From: Candidatus Omnitrophota bacterium
Lineage (GTDB): Bacteria; Omnitrophota; Gorgyraeia; Zapsychrales; Zapsychraceae
Assembly: GCA_016214285.1 (NCBI GenBank)
Contig: JACROV010000078.1
Location: 1 to 47,307, forward strand
Direction of reading: 5' to 3'
Length of the DNA: 47,307 nucleotides
The notes under the pieces were generated by a model, which did no database searches, was not told where the DNA came from, and saw only the letters and a program-made list of their open reading frames with translations. Shown in pieces: positions 1-11,228 of this stretch. The translations under genes and the position numbers were made by a program. Numbering within the stretch: the stretch's first letter is position 1; every line of letters starts with the position of its first letter.

Positions 1-448
<448 letters not shown>

Positions 449-632
449 ATTTTACTTTTGTAAGATAGAAAATTGTTGTCCCTCTTATTCTTTTCGAATA
501 AGAGTTCGATTAAAGTTAGTTTCAGATTCTTCACTAAACTTGGCTTTTTTTATTTTATGTGATCAGTGGTCAGTTCTCAGTGTTCAGACATTGACTGATC
601 ACTGATCACTTGACCACTGACTCATTCTTTTC
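449..632 (+). other. rRNA internal spacer, first part
   Basis: No gene is visible here. A perfect hairpin (482-490 with 495-503, loop of four T/C) follows the 16S 3' end and may be a processing or antitermination structure. A T-rich run at 545-556 precedes an inverted repeat built from GATCAGTG/CACTGATC words. The rest is unstructured to the eye. Confidence 0.7.
559..609. repeat. GATCAGTG-type inverted repeat in the rRNA spacer
   Basis: Bases 559-574 and 594-609 are inverted copies with one mismatch. Further partial copies (TGACCACTGA) continue to about 620. A similar but not identical structure lies in the next spacer at 1114-1180. It looks like a dispersed palindromic insertion rather than a normal tRNA or rRNA processing stem. 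Confidence 0.6.
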
Positions 633-719
633 GGGCCCGTAGCTCAGCTCCGACGTTCGCTAACGCTCAGTCGGAGTCCCGACCGCTACGAAGTAGCGCG
701 TCGGGATTGGTTAGAGCAC
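633..719 (+). pseudogene. Broken tRNA-Ile copy split by a palindrome
   Basis: Bases 633-647 match the first 15 bases of the intact tRNA-Ile at 745-821, and 707-719 match its next 13 bases (TTGGTTAGAGCAC). Between them sits a 59-bp palindromic insert placed in the D arm. After 719 the similarity to tRNA-Ile stops, so anticodon arm, T arm and 3' acceptor strand are absent. It cannot make a functional tRNA. It is best read as a partial duplication of the neighbouring gene that took an insertion. Confidence 0.85.
648..706. repeat. 59-bp double-hairpin palindromic insert
   Basis: Two consecutive stem-loops are visible: CTCCGAC with GTCGGAG (648-654/669-675) and TCCCGAC with GTCGGGA (676-682/700-706). 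The second contains an inner stem CGCTAC/GTAGCG. Removing the insert restores continuous tRNA-Ile sequence with no duplicated flanking bases. A related double hairpin, also starting with TCCCGACGTTC on its own strand, lies in the riboswitch at 46759-46810. Confidence 0.8.
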
Positions 720-744
720 AATCGATGCCCACATGAGTTTTTAG

Positions 745-821
745 GGGCCCGTAGCTCAGTTGGTTAGAGCACGTCCCTGATAAGGACGGGGTCAGCGGTT
801 CGAATCCTCTCGGGCCCACCA
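745..821 (+). tRNA. tRNA-Ile (anticodon GAU)
   Basis: Acceptor strands GGGCCCG (745-751) and CGGGCCC (811-817) pair fully. The T arm contains GGTTCGAATCC, the anticodon GAT is at 779-781, and the 3' CCA is encoded (819-821). It sits in the 16S-23S spacer in the usual Ile-Ala order. Its 5' 28 bases are duplicated just upstream in a broken copy. Confidence 0.97.
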
Positions 822-982
822 CTTGACTTTCCTATTTATTTTTAGGGAAAGTCAAGTGTTGTCCCGAGCATCATTATTTTTTGACTCGGAATGCGAGGGG
901 CTGTCCCTCGTCTGCGCGAGAAGAAAATTCTGAGACTCGGGACTAGACCCAGATTTATCTGAATAAAATATTGTGGTAATCT
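822..982 (+). other. Spacer between tRNA-Ile and tRNA-Ala
   Basis: No gene is present. A 12-bp perfect stem begins at the tRNA CCA (821-832 with 846-857). A longer structure is closed by GTCCCGAG/CTCGGGAC (861-868 with 936-943) and has an inner CGAGGG/CCCTCG hairpin. These could be RNase processing stems or inserted palindromes. Confidence 0.6.
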
Positions 983-1055
983 GGGGCTGTAGCTCAGCTG
1001 GGAGAGCACCTGCTTTGCAAGCAGGGGGTCAGGAGTTCGATCCTCCTCAGCTCCA
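983..1055 (+). tRNA. tRNA-Ala (anticodon UGC)
   Basis: Cloverleaf of 73 nt. Acceptor GGGGCTG (983-989) pairs with CAGCTCC (1048-1054) with one G-U pair. The D arm is AGCTCAGCTGGGAGAGC, the anticodon TGC is at 1016-1018, and the T arm is GGAGTTCGATCCTCC. The 3' CCA is not encoded, unlike in the neighbouring tRNA-Ile. Confidence 0.97.
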
Positions 1056-1250
1056 TAGCCGGAGTTGAGGGGAAAGACAGCGGAAAAAATAAGATTTGCG
1101 AAATAAATTTTAATGAGTCATCAGACGTCAGACATCGGTCGCCAGCATTTTTTTGCTGATGACTGAAAACTGATGACTCAACTGTTCTTTGACAATTATG
1201 TAAGATAAAAAGCGGAAACAATTCAGCCGATTTTTTATTGTAGAGAAATT
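1056..1250 (+). other. Spacer between tRNA-Ala and 23S rRNA
   Basis: No gene is present. An 11-bp perfect inverted repeat TGAGTCATCAG/CTGATGACTCA (1114-1124 with 1170-1180) encloses partial repeats of GTCAGAC and GATGACTGA. It resembles the element in the first spacer in style. The last part carries the pre-23S leader. Confidence 0.6.
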
Positions 1251-4219
<2,969 letters not shown>

Positions 4220-4306
4220 TTTTATTTACAAAAGAGTCTGCTGAAGTGTTCCGGGTTTTGTCTTACATAATTGTCTACCTATTGCCAATGCAATTGGCGA
4301 AATGTT

Positions 4307-4424
4307 CTCCGGTAACTTTACCGAAGGGGCTACACCCGTTCCCATTCCGAATACGGCAGTTAAGCCCTTCGAGGTCGATGGTACTCTAGTCGCAAGGCTA
4401 TGGGAGAGTAGAACGTTACCGGGT
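4307..4424 (+). rRNA. rrf: 5S ribosomal RNA
   Basis: Helix I is formed by CCGGTAAC (4309-4316) and GTTACCGG (4415-4422). The inner part has the conserved loop sequence CCCATTCCGAA near 4341 and GGGAGAGTAG near 4402. It lies about 90 nt after 23S, as expected. The ends are estimated to within a few bases. Confidence 0.95.
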
Positions 4425-4430
4425 TCATTT

Positions 4431-4462
4431 AAACCCTGCACCATACGGTGCAGGGTTTTTAT
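4431..4462 (+). terminator. Intrinsic terminator of the rRNA operon
   Basis: A GC-rich stem AACCCTGCACC/GGTGCAGGGTT with a short loop is followed by a long T-rich tract reaching about 4475. It lies directly after 5S rRNA. Confidence 0.92.
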
Positions 4463-4532
4463 TTTTTATTTTTTTAGAGCATATCGACGGAAAATTTGTT
4501 AATATAATATAGAAATATTCGAAAGGCCACAA

Positions 4533-5168
4533 ATGTCCCAGGAACGTTCGACCCTAAAGTTTCCAAAAATTTCTTTATATGGTCTTGTTTTAGCCGGCGG
4601 CAAGAGCACGCGGATGAAAAAGGACAAATCCCTGCTTGAATACCACGGCAAGAAACAAGTGCTTTATTGTTTTGATCTCTTGGGGCAGTTTTGCGACCAA
4701 GTGTTTATTTCCAACCGCAAGGAGCAGTCCCGGCTAGCGGCGTATAGAAACTTGCCGCAAATTCATGATGTCTTTGTGGATATCGGACCATTAGGAGGCA
4801 TCTTAAGCGCCATGATCCGGCACCCCGAAGCCGCCTGGTTGGTATTGGCCTGTGATCTGCCGTTCGTCAGGGAATCTACGATCAAAACATTGATCAGGAA
4901 ACGTAATTTTTCGAAGATGGCAACAGCTTACCGCAGTACCTATGAACCGAACTTGCCGGAGCCTTTATGCGCGATCTATGAGATGAAGGCATTATTTCAG
5001 CTTTTGCAATTTTTAGCCCAGGGCATTCAGTGCCCACGCGCTATTCTTCTTCGTTCAGATACGCATCTTGTTACGCAAGGCCTGGGTGTTTCATTGGATA
5101 ACGTCAATAGTCCGCAGGAATACCGTGAAGCTCTTAGCTTAATTAAGCACAAACCTACCCGCAAATAA
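4533..5168 (+). CDS. mobA: Molybdenum cofactor guanylyltransferase MobA
   Basis: MobA transfers GMP from GTP to molybdopterin. The 211-residue protein has the nucleotidyltransferase signature LVLAGGKSTRMKKDKSLL (about residues 18-35), the GPLGGI loop, a metal-binding CDLPF, an EPLCAIYE segment and a C-terminal DNVNSP, all in the MobA order. GAAAGG lies 6 nt before the ATG. It is a single gene after the rRNA terminator; TATAAT at 4503-4508 could be its -10. A second, distinct cofactor nucleotidyltransferase and a molybdenum hydroxylase lie 15-18 kb downstream, so the organism makes and uses Moco. Confidence 0.9.
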   Translation: MSQERSTLKFPKISLYGLVLAGGKSTRMKKDKSLLEYHGKKQVLYCFDLLGQFCDQVFISNRKEQSRLAAYRNLPQIHDVFVDIGPLGGILSAMIRHPEAAWLVLACDLPFVRESTIKTLIRKRNFSKMATAYRSTYEPNLPEPLCAIYEMKALFQLLQFLAQGIQCPRAILLRSDTHLVTQGLGVSLDNVNSPQEYREALSLIKHKPTRK

Positions 5169-5236
5169 GCCCTGGTTTTCTCTTTGCATGCCTTTGAGAA
5201 TAGTGTATAATTATTTAATTTTAGTATTAATATATC

Positions 5237-5310
5237 CGGGGCGTAGCGCAGTTGGCTAGCGCACTTGAATGGGGTTCAAGAGGTCGACGGTTCAAACCCG
5301 TCCGCCCCGA
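5237..5310 (+). tRNA. tRNA-Pro (anticodon GGG)
   Basis: Acceptor CGGGGCG (5237-5243) pairs with CGCCCCG (5303-5309). The C1-G72 pair is typical of bacterial tRNA-Pro. The anticodon GGG is at 5271-5273 in the loop ATGGGGT, and the T arm is GACGGTTCAAACCCGTC. CCA is not encoded. It stands alone between mobA and the PilZ gene. Confidence 0.95.
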
Positions 5311-5390
5311 TCTGAAAATTCGAAAAAGGCCCCGCCATGGGTGGGGAAACCCTGTCGCTCCGATTAGATCTTTTATCTTTGGTGAGAAAT

Positions 5391-5786
5391 ATGCCCAGCA
5401 ACCCGGAAAAAAGCGAGAATAAAATGGACCAAGACCGACGCAAGAGCAGGCGCATTCGTAAACATTTTATCCTTTCTTATTTTGAAAAAGAATACCCTGA
5501 CCGCCGGTATGAATTAACACAGTTGAAAAATATCAGCCATGGAGGGATGTGCTTCATTACATCCCAAAAATTTAATTTGGGGATAAAACTTGGGATAGAG
5601 TTAAAAACGCCGTATGTGGCCGAAACGACGTATTTAGAAGGTGTTGTCATGGAGTCACACGAGAAGGTAAGGAATGTGATCTATGAAACACGGCTTAAGT
5701 TTGAATTCCTTGACCCGCAAGGGGAATTTTTGGTCGCCAAGTTGATCGAATTCTTTGTAAACGGAGAAAATGGCAGTCATGCGTAA
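5391..5786 (+). CDS. PilZ-domain protein (putative c-di-GMP receptor)
   Basis: A soluble protein of about 131 residues. The N-terminal RRKSRR supplies the arginine motif and NISHGG the (D/N)xSxxG motif of PilZ domains, both of which contact cyclic di-GMP in characterised members. The frame stays open upstream to 5337, but GGTGAG precedes the ATG at 5391 at good spacing, so that start is preferred. Its last 17 bases overlap the start of hom, implying translational coupling. A GC-rich inverted repeat lies near 5330. The link to amino-acid synthesis is unexplained. It fits the c-di-GMP riboswitch at the other end of the window. Confidence 0.8.
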   Translation: MPSNPEKSENKMDQDRRKSRRIRKHFILSYFEKEYPDRRYELTQLKNISHGGMCFITSQKFNLGIKLGIELKTPYVAETTYLEGVVMESHEKVRNVIYETRLKFEFLDPQGEFLVAKLIEFFVNGENGSHA

Positions 5787-7071
5787 GATCAATGTCGGAC
5801 TTATCGGCTACGGTGTCGTTGGCGACGGTGTCATCAAATTTCTGCAAAAGCGGCAAAATTATATCCGCGATAAATACCGGGTTGAATTCGTTGTGCGTAC
5901 GATCTGCGACCGGAGCATCCATAGAAAAGACACCCGGGGATTGGGTTCAGTTAAGTTGACCAAAAAGATCGCGGATGTTTTGGATGATAGAAGTACTGAA
6001 GTTGTTATCGAACTTATCGGCGGTTTGCATCCGGCCAAGGAGATCGTGACAACGGCACTGCGCCGCGGCAAACACGTGGTCACGGCCAATAAAGTGCTGA
6101 TCGCCCATTATGGCAAGGAATTGTTTCAACTGGCTAAAAAGCAGAACCGCCAGTTATATTTTGAGTCATCGGTCGGTGCCGGGATCCCGATCATCAAAAC
6201 GATCACGGAAGGGATGGTCGGCAATACCTACAACCGCATTTACGGGATCATCAACGGGACGTGCAATTTTATCCTGACCGAGATGACCAAAAATAATCTT
6301 TCGTTTACCAAAGCTCTGAAGCTGGCTCAAGAAAAAGGGTTCGCGGAAAGTAATCCGACGCTGGATATCAACGGGATGGATTCCACGCACAAGCTGGCGA
6401 TCTTGGTGTATTTAGCTTTTGGAAAATTCGTGAAGGTCAGCGATATATATACCGAAGGCATTACGCATATTTCGCATGATGATATCGCTTATGCCGAGAG
6501 TTTGAACCTGACCATTAAACTTTTGGCAATCGCCAAGCGTTATGAGAATATCGTGGAAGCCCGCGTGCATCCGACGCTTATTCCCAAGAGCCATCCGCTG
6601 GCTTCGATCAGCGGTATTTATAACGCGTTTTATCTCAATGCCAATCCATTGGGCGATGTGCTCCTTTCCGGGGAGGGTGCGGGGCAGATGGCGGCGGCAT
6701 CGGGGGTGGTGAGCGACCTTTTGAATCTGGCGTCCCGCGGCGCGGACGCTAATTTGCTTTGTAATCTTTACAGTGAGGCGCCCAATTTCCGGATCCGCAA
6801 GATCGACCAGATCAAGACACGATTTTATATTCGGTTTATGGCAACCGATAAGACCGGGGTCCTGGGAAAGATCACCAGTGTTTTGGGTCGTTACGGCATC
6901 GGACTTAATTCCGTCACGCAGCCGGCGCATACCGCGGCATGGGCTGTGCCGGTTGTCATGTTGACGGATTATACGCTGGAGAAAAATGTGCGCCTGGCCC
7001 TCAAAAAAATTTGGGAACTTCCGATCGTCAAGAGCAAACCCGTTGCCATCCGCATGGAGAAATTGTGGTGA
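5770..7071 (+). CDS. hom: Homoserine dehydrogenase
   Basis: It reduces aspartate semialdehyde to homoserine. The 433 residues show an N-terminal Rossmann motif GLIGYGVVGDGV, the central VTANKVLIAHYGKEL and GIINGTCNFILTEM signatures, and a C-terminal ACT domain (from about residue 350, FMATDKTGVLGKITSVLGRYG) that usually mediates threonine feedback. A second in-frame ATG at 5779 is also possible. The gene overlaps the PilZ gene by 17 nt and thrC by 4 nt, forming the head of a threonine/isoleucine operon. Confidence 0.95.
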   Translation: MAVMRKINVGLIGYGVVGDGVIKFLQKRQNYIRDKYRVEFVVRTICDRSIHRKDTRGLGSVKLTKKIADVLDDRSTEVVIELIGGLHPAKEIVTTALRRGKHVVTANKVLIAHYGKELFQLAKKQNRQLYFESSVGAGIPIIKTITEGMVGNTYNRIYGIINGTCNFILTEMTKNNLSFTKALKLAQEKGFAESNPTLDINGMDSTHKLAILVYLAFGKFVKVSDIYTEGITHISHDDIAYAESLNLTIKLLAIAKRYENIVEARVHPTLIPKSHPLASISGIYNAFYLNANPLGDVLLSGEGAGQMAAASGVVSDLLNLASRGADANLLCNLYSEAPNFRIRKIDQIKTRFYIRFMATDKTGVLGKITSVLGRYGIGLNSVTQPAHTAAWAVPVVMLTDYTLEKNVRLALKKIWELPIVKSKPVAIRMEKLW

Positions 7072-8123
7072 GCTGGAGAGGCGTCATTGAAGAGTACCGG
7101 GATTTCCTGCCCGTTACCAAGAAAACCCCCGTCGTTACGCTGCTTGAGGGAAATACTCCGCTTATCCCTTCCCGAGATTTGTCCGACGAAACAGGTTTGG
7201 AAGTTTATTTAAAATACGAAGGACTTAATCCGACCGGGTCGTTTAAGGATCGGGGTATGACGATGGCCATCTCCAAAGCCAAGGAGAAGGGTTGCACGAT
7301 CGTTATGTGCGCCTCAACGGGAAACACCTCGGCCTCAGCCGCCGCCTACGCGGCGCGCAGCGGCATGCGTTGTGCGGTTTTGATCCCTGAAGGAAATATC
7401 GCGTTGGGCAAACTCGCCCAGGCGATGATCCATCAGGCCAAGGTCATCGCGATCAAAGGAAATTTTGACGAGGCTTTAACTCTGGTGCGGGAAATCACGC
7501 AAAAATACCCGGTTGAACTGGTCAATTCGATCAATCCATTTCGCATTGAAGGGCAAAAGTCGGCGGCCTTCGAGATCTGCGATACGCTGAAAGACGCGCC
7601 GGAATTTCACGCGATCCCCGTCGGTAACGCCGGCAATATTACCGCGTATTGGAAAGGTTACGGAGAATATAAAAAAGCCGGAAGATCAAAGCAGTTGCCG
7701 AAGATGCTCGGATTTCAGGCCGCGGGAGCAGCTCCGATTGTTTCAGGTAAAGTGGTCGAAGATCCCAAGACGATTGCAACCGCCATCAAAATTGGCAATC
7801 CTGCCAGTTGGAAAAGCGCGGTTGCCGCGCGGGACGAGTCAAAAGGCCTCATCGATGCGGTAGCGGACGCGGAAATCCTCGAAGCCTACAAACGCCTGGC
7901 GGCACGAAGCGGTGTTTTTGCTGAACCGGCCTCCGCGGCATCCGTTGCCGGAATGCTGAAGGTGCATAAGGCAGGTTATTTCAAGAAGCATAAAGGCGCC
8001 CGCATCGTATGTACCCTCACTGGCCACGGCCTTAAAGACCCGGATATCGCCATCAAGAACGTTCAGCCGCCGGTCTCCTTGAAGCCGGAGGTTAAGGCCA
8101 TCTTAAAAGAGATCGGGCTTTAA
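7068..8123 (+). CDS. thrC: Threonine synthase
   Basis: PLP enzyme converting O-phosphohomoserine to threonine. The lysine motif is NPTGSFKDRGM, and CASTGNTSASAAAYAARSG is the phosphate/PLP loop. The open frame extends upstream to 6939, but the start chosen is GTG at 7068. That start overlaps the hom stop as GTGA, has GGAG 8 nt upstream and gives 351 residues, the usual length of short bacterial ThrC. It needs a phosphorylated substrate, so a homoserine kinase must exist (see the gene at 8777). Confidence 0.93.
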   Translation: MSWRGVIEEYRDFLPVTKKTPVVTLLEGNTPLIPSRDLSDETGLEVYLKYEGLNPTGSFKDRGMTMAISKAKEKGCTIVMCASTGNTSASAAAYAARSGMRCAVLIPEGNIALGKLAQAMIHQAKVIAIKGNFDEALTLVREITQKYPVELVNSINPFRIEGQKSAAFEICDTLKDAPEFHAIPVGNAGNITAYWKGYGEYKKAGRSKQLPKMLGFQAAGAAPIVSGKVVEDPKTIATAIKIGNPASWKSAVAARDESKGLIDAVADAEILEAYKRLAARSGVFAEPASAASVAGMLKVHKAGYFKKHKGARIVCTLTGHGLKDPDIAIKNVQPPVSLKPEVKAILKEIGL

Positions 8124-8135
8124 GGATCTGCCGCC

Positions 8136-8780
8136 GTGGGATATTCCCTGAAGAACAAGAAAATTCTTATCACCTGCGGACCAACGTGGGTCCCCATCGA
8201 CGCGGTACGCGTGGTCAGCAATGTTTCCAGCGGCGAATTAGGCCAATGCATCGCGCTGGATTGTGTGAATGCCGGGGCGCACGTCACGCTTTTGGAGGGG
8301 CCTGTTGCCCGTCCTCTGACGTCACGGTCGATACGAATTTTGAAGTTTTGTTTTTTTGATGAATTGCAGAGGTTATTGAAACAGGAATTGCGCAAAAACG
8401 TCGACGCGGTGATCCATGCCGCCGCAGTGGCCGATTATAAATTAAAAGTGCCCGTGCGGCATAAGCTTTCTTCGGGAAAGAAGACGTTAAGGCTGGAGTT
8501 CATCGCGACTCCTAAATTGATCCGCATCATCAAACGCGTTCATCCGAAGACGTTTTTGGTCGGGTTTAAACTGGACCAAAATATTACGCGCGAATCGGCA
8601 CATCGCAAGGCTAAAAATCTTTTTTGTGAGGCGGATTGTGATGTCGTTGTGGCCAATCAATTGACCTCGCGGGGATATAAAGGATTTATTTTGGATAAAC
8701 ATAATACCATTTCCGCAAGCGCGGACGATCGCAAGAAAATGTCGAAGTCTTTAGTGCGTATTTTAAGCGAGCGACTATGA
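8136..8780 (+). CDS. coaB: Stand-alone phosphopantothenate-cysteine ligase (CoaB)
   Basis: The 214 residues align with the CoaB half of the usual CoaBC fusion: ITCGPTWVPIDAVR at the N terminus, NVSSGELG, a central AAAVADYKLK, ATPKLI and LVGFKL. The CoaC decarboxylase half is absent, so this is a single-domain form. The start is GTG at 8136, 12 nt after thrC. Its stop overlaps the next ATG (ATGA). Why a CoA gene lies inside a threonine operon is unclear. Confidence 0.85.
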   Translation: MGYSLKNKKILITCGPTWVPIDAVRVVSNVSSGELGQCIALDCVNAGAHVTLLEGPVARPLTSRSIRILKFCFFDELQRLLKQELRKNVDAVIHAAAVADYKLKVPVRHKLSSGKKTLRLEFIATPKLIRIIKRVHPKTFLVGFKLDQNITRESAHRKAKNLFCEADCDVVVANQLTSRGYKGFILDKHNTISASADDRKKMSKSLVRILSERL

Positions 8781-9979
8781 AATACATTGTTATTGTTCCA
8801 GACGGCATGGCGGATTATCCTATCGCGCGGATAGGAAATAAAACGCCTCTGGAAGCGGCCAGGACGCCCAACATGGATTTTCTCGCCCAGCAGGGAGCGG
8901 TGGGCCTGGTGCAGACCATTCCCGAAGGGATGAAGCCGGGATCGGATATCGGGAACATGGCGATTTTGGGATATGATCCCAAAAAATGCCATACGGGCCG
9001 CGCGCCGCTGGAGGCCGCCAACCAGAATATTATCCTCGCGGATGATGAGGTGGCGTTCCGTTGCAATCTGATCACGGTTGCCGATCATAAAATGATCGAT
9101 TACAGCGCCGGGCATATTTCCACGAAAGAGGCCGCGATCTTGATCGAAGCGCTCAATCGGGAGATTATCCAGGAGGGTATCAAATTTTATCCGGGGAAAA
9201 GTTATCGACACCTTTTGATCGTGAAGGGAAACAGAGTTAAAGAATATATGCAGGTCAAAACCCATCCGCCTCACGATATCATCGACCAGGACATCCGGGA
9301 TTATCTCCCCGGCAAAGCGCCAGCGGCGGAGATGCTTTTGATGTTGATGGAAAAATCCAAAACTATTTTTGCGCAACATTCCGTCAACCAGGTACGCGCC
9401 GACTTGAAAGAACACCCGGCCACGATGATCTGGTTGTGGGGCCAGGGGGTACGTCCGAATTTGCCGCCATTTGAACAGAAATTCGGTGTGCGCGGAGGCA
9501 TCATCTCCGCCGTCGATCTGGTCAACGGGATCGGCCGGCTCGCCGGGCTCGAAGTTATTGACGTCCCCGGCGTAACGGGGTATTATGATACGAATTATTT
9601 GGGCAAAGCGCAGTATGCCATCGAATCTTTGAAGAAAAATGATTTTGTGTATGTCCATGTCGAGGCTCCCGATGAGGCCGGGCATAACGGTGATCTGGAT
9701 GCCAAGATCAGCTGCATCGAGAGGATCGACCGGGAGATCATCGGCACGATCCTGAATTATTTCGGGCAATATGAGGACGTGCACATCCTGGTCTTGCCGG
9801 ATCATCCAACGCCCGTCGGATTACGCACGCACACCTCGGACCCTGTCTGCTTTGTGATGTATGGTAAAGATGTCATCCCTGATGCCGCGGCGCGACTTAC
9901 TGAAACACTGGCGAAGGAAAAAGGATTGAAATTCGCCAGCGGCGAGGCGCTTCTTAAAAAATTTATGGGCAAGAATTAG
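8777..9979 (+). CDS. ApgM-like phosphotransferase, proposed homoserine kinase
   Basis: The 400-residue protein belongs to the alkaline-phosphatase/cofactor-independent phosphoglycerate mutase superfamily (archaeal ApgM type). It has VPDGMAD (metal ligand) near the N terminus, GSDIGNMAILGYDP with the likely catalytic Ser, VEAPDEAGHNGD and LPDHPTP near the C terminus. A branch of this family has been proposed to replace ThrB where ThrB is missing. Its place between thrC and lysC, with no ThrB in the operon, supports homoserine phosphorylation. Phosphoglycerate mutase remains the alternative. A long reading frame on the opposite strand is a shadow. Confidence 0.82.
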   Translation: MKYIVIVPDGMADYPIARIGNKTPLEAARTPNMDFLAQQGAVGLVQTIPEGMKPGSDIGNMAILGYDPKKCHTGRAPLEAANQNIILADDEVAFRCNLITVADHKMIDYSAGHISTKEAAILIEALNREIIQEGIKFYPGKSYRHLLIVKGNRVKEYMQVKTHPPHDIIDQDIRDYLPGKAPAAEMLLMLMEKSKTIFAQHSVNQVRADLKEHPATMIWLWGQGVRPNLPPFEQKFGVRGGIISAVDLVNGIGRLAGLEVIDVPGVTGYYDTNYLGKAQYAIESLKKNDFVYVHVEAPDEAGHNGDLDAKISCIERIDREIIGTILNYFGQYEDVHILVLPDHPTPVGLRTHTSDPVCFVMYGKDVIPDAAARLTETLAKEKGLKFASGEALLKKFMGKN

Positions 9980-10001
9980 CGAAAAGGATCAAAGAACAAA
10001 G

Positions 10002-11228
10002 ATGAAGAAATATATTGTCGTCCAGAAATACGGCGGCTCATCAGTGGCCAATATTGAGCGTATCCGGGCGGTCGCGCGCAGGGTTGTCGCCACAAAAAAC
10101 AATAATAATCATTTAGTCGTGGTTGTCTCTGCTTTGGGAGACACGACCGATGAACTCGAGGCGATGGCCCTTAAACTTTCCAAGGCGCCCTCGGACCGGG
10201 AGATGGACATGTTAATGTCCACGGGTGAGCAAATTTCGTGCGCGCTTTTGGCGATAGCCGTCAAGCAATGCGGGCATGACGCCATTTCTTTTACCGGGCC
10301 GCAGGTGGGGATCAGGACCGATCACAGCCACACGAACGCCCGTATTGAAACAATTAGCGGCCGGCGGATCCGCAAGGCGCTTGCCGAAAATAAGATCGTT
10401 ATTGTCGCCGGCTATCAAGGCGTCACAGCTGAGAATGAGATCACGACTTTGGGCCGCGGCGGATCGGATCTGACGGCCGTGGCCTTGGCCAAGGCCTTAA
10501 GGGCGAAGGTCTGTGAGATCTACACGGACGTCAAAGGGATCTATACGACGGACCCGCGTATTGAGCCTAAAGCCAAGAAGATCAAGCTGATCACATTCGA
10601 AGAAATGCTGGAAATGGCATCTTTGGGCGCGCAGGTCATGCAGGCGCGTTCCATTGAAGTCGCCAAGAGATATAATATTCCCATTCACGTGCGTTCAAGC
10701 TTCTCGAAGGAGAAAGGGACCATGATCGTCAAGAAAAATGAAAAAATGGAAGAGATCGCCGTTCGCGGCGTGACCTGTAACAAGGCGGAGGCGAAGATCA
10801 CTATCTGCGCCGTGCCTGACCAGACGGGGATCGCGGCAAAAATATTTACCGATATTTCCAGGATGGATGTTAACGTCGATATGATCGTCCAAAACGTCAG
10901 CCATACCAAACTCACGGATATTTCTTTTACGGTGTCCAAAAGCGATCTGCCTAAAGCCATTCAGGCGGCCAAGGCGGTTGCCCAGAAGATCCGCGCGGGG
11001 GAAGTCCTTTTTGATAAAGGCATTGCGCGCATTTCAGTCGTCGGTTCCGGAATGCGTTCCCATCACGGTATCGCGGCAAAGATGTTCCAGGTGCTGGCGG
11101 AGAACAAGATCAATATCGACATGATCTCGACATCAGAGATCAGCATTTCCTGTATTATCAGCCAACGGCACGCGGAAAAAGCGGTACGCGCTTTACACCA
11201 GAAATTCGGATTAGAGGCGTTGGTTTAA
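10002..11228 (+). CDS. lysC: Aspartate kinase
   Basis: First step of the aspartate family pathway. It has VQKYGGSSVANIERIR at the N terminus, a MSTGEQISCALLA segment, LGRGGSDLTAVALAKALRA, and two C-terminal ACT domains (from about residue 265) including SHTKLTDISFTV and an NINIDMISTSEI segment. The length of 408 residues is typical of monofunctional enzymes. AAAGGATCAAAG precedes the ATG. The stop and the next start share one base (TAATG), so cimA is coupled. Confidence 0.95.
   Translation: MKKYIVVQKYGGSSVANIERIRAVARRVVATKNNNNHLVVVVSALGDTTDELEAMALKLSKAPSDREMDMLMSTGEQISCALLAIAVKQCGHDAISFTGPQVGIRTDHSHTNARIETISGRRIRKALAENKIVIVAGYQGVTAENEITTLGRGGSDLTAVALAKALRAKVCEIYTDVKGIYTTDPRIEPKAKKIKLITFEEMLEMASLGAQVMQARSIEVAKRYNIPIHVRSSFSKEKGTMIVKKNEKMEEIAVRGVTCNKAEAKITICAVPDQTGIAAKIFTDISRMDVNVDMIVQNVSHTKLTDISFTVSKSDLPKAIQAAKAVAQKIRAGEVLFDKGIARISVVGSGMRSHHGIAAKMFQVLAENKINIDMISTSEISISCIISQRHAEKAVRALHQKFGLEALV

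Noticed and set aside
6939-7067. Upstream extension of threonine synthase
   Set aside because: These codons lie inside hom and add 43 residues absent from ThrC; GTG 7068 has a ribosome site and the GTGA overlap.
8657-9805. 382-codon open frame on the minus strand
   Set aside because: It is exactly antisense to the ApgM-like gene, has no recognisable motif or ribosome site, and follows from GC-biased codons of the real gene.
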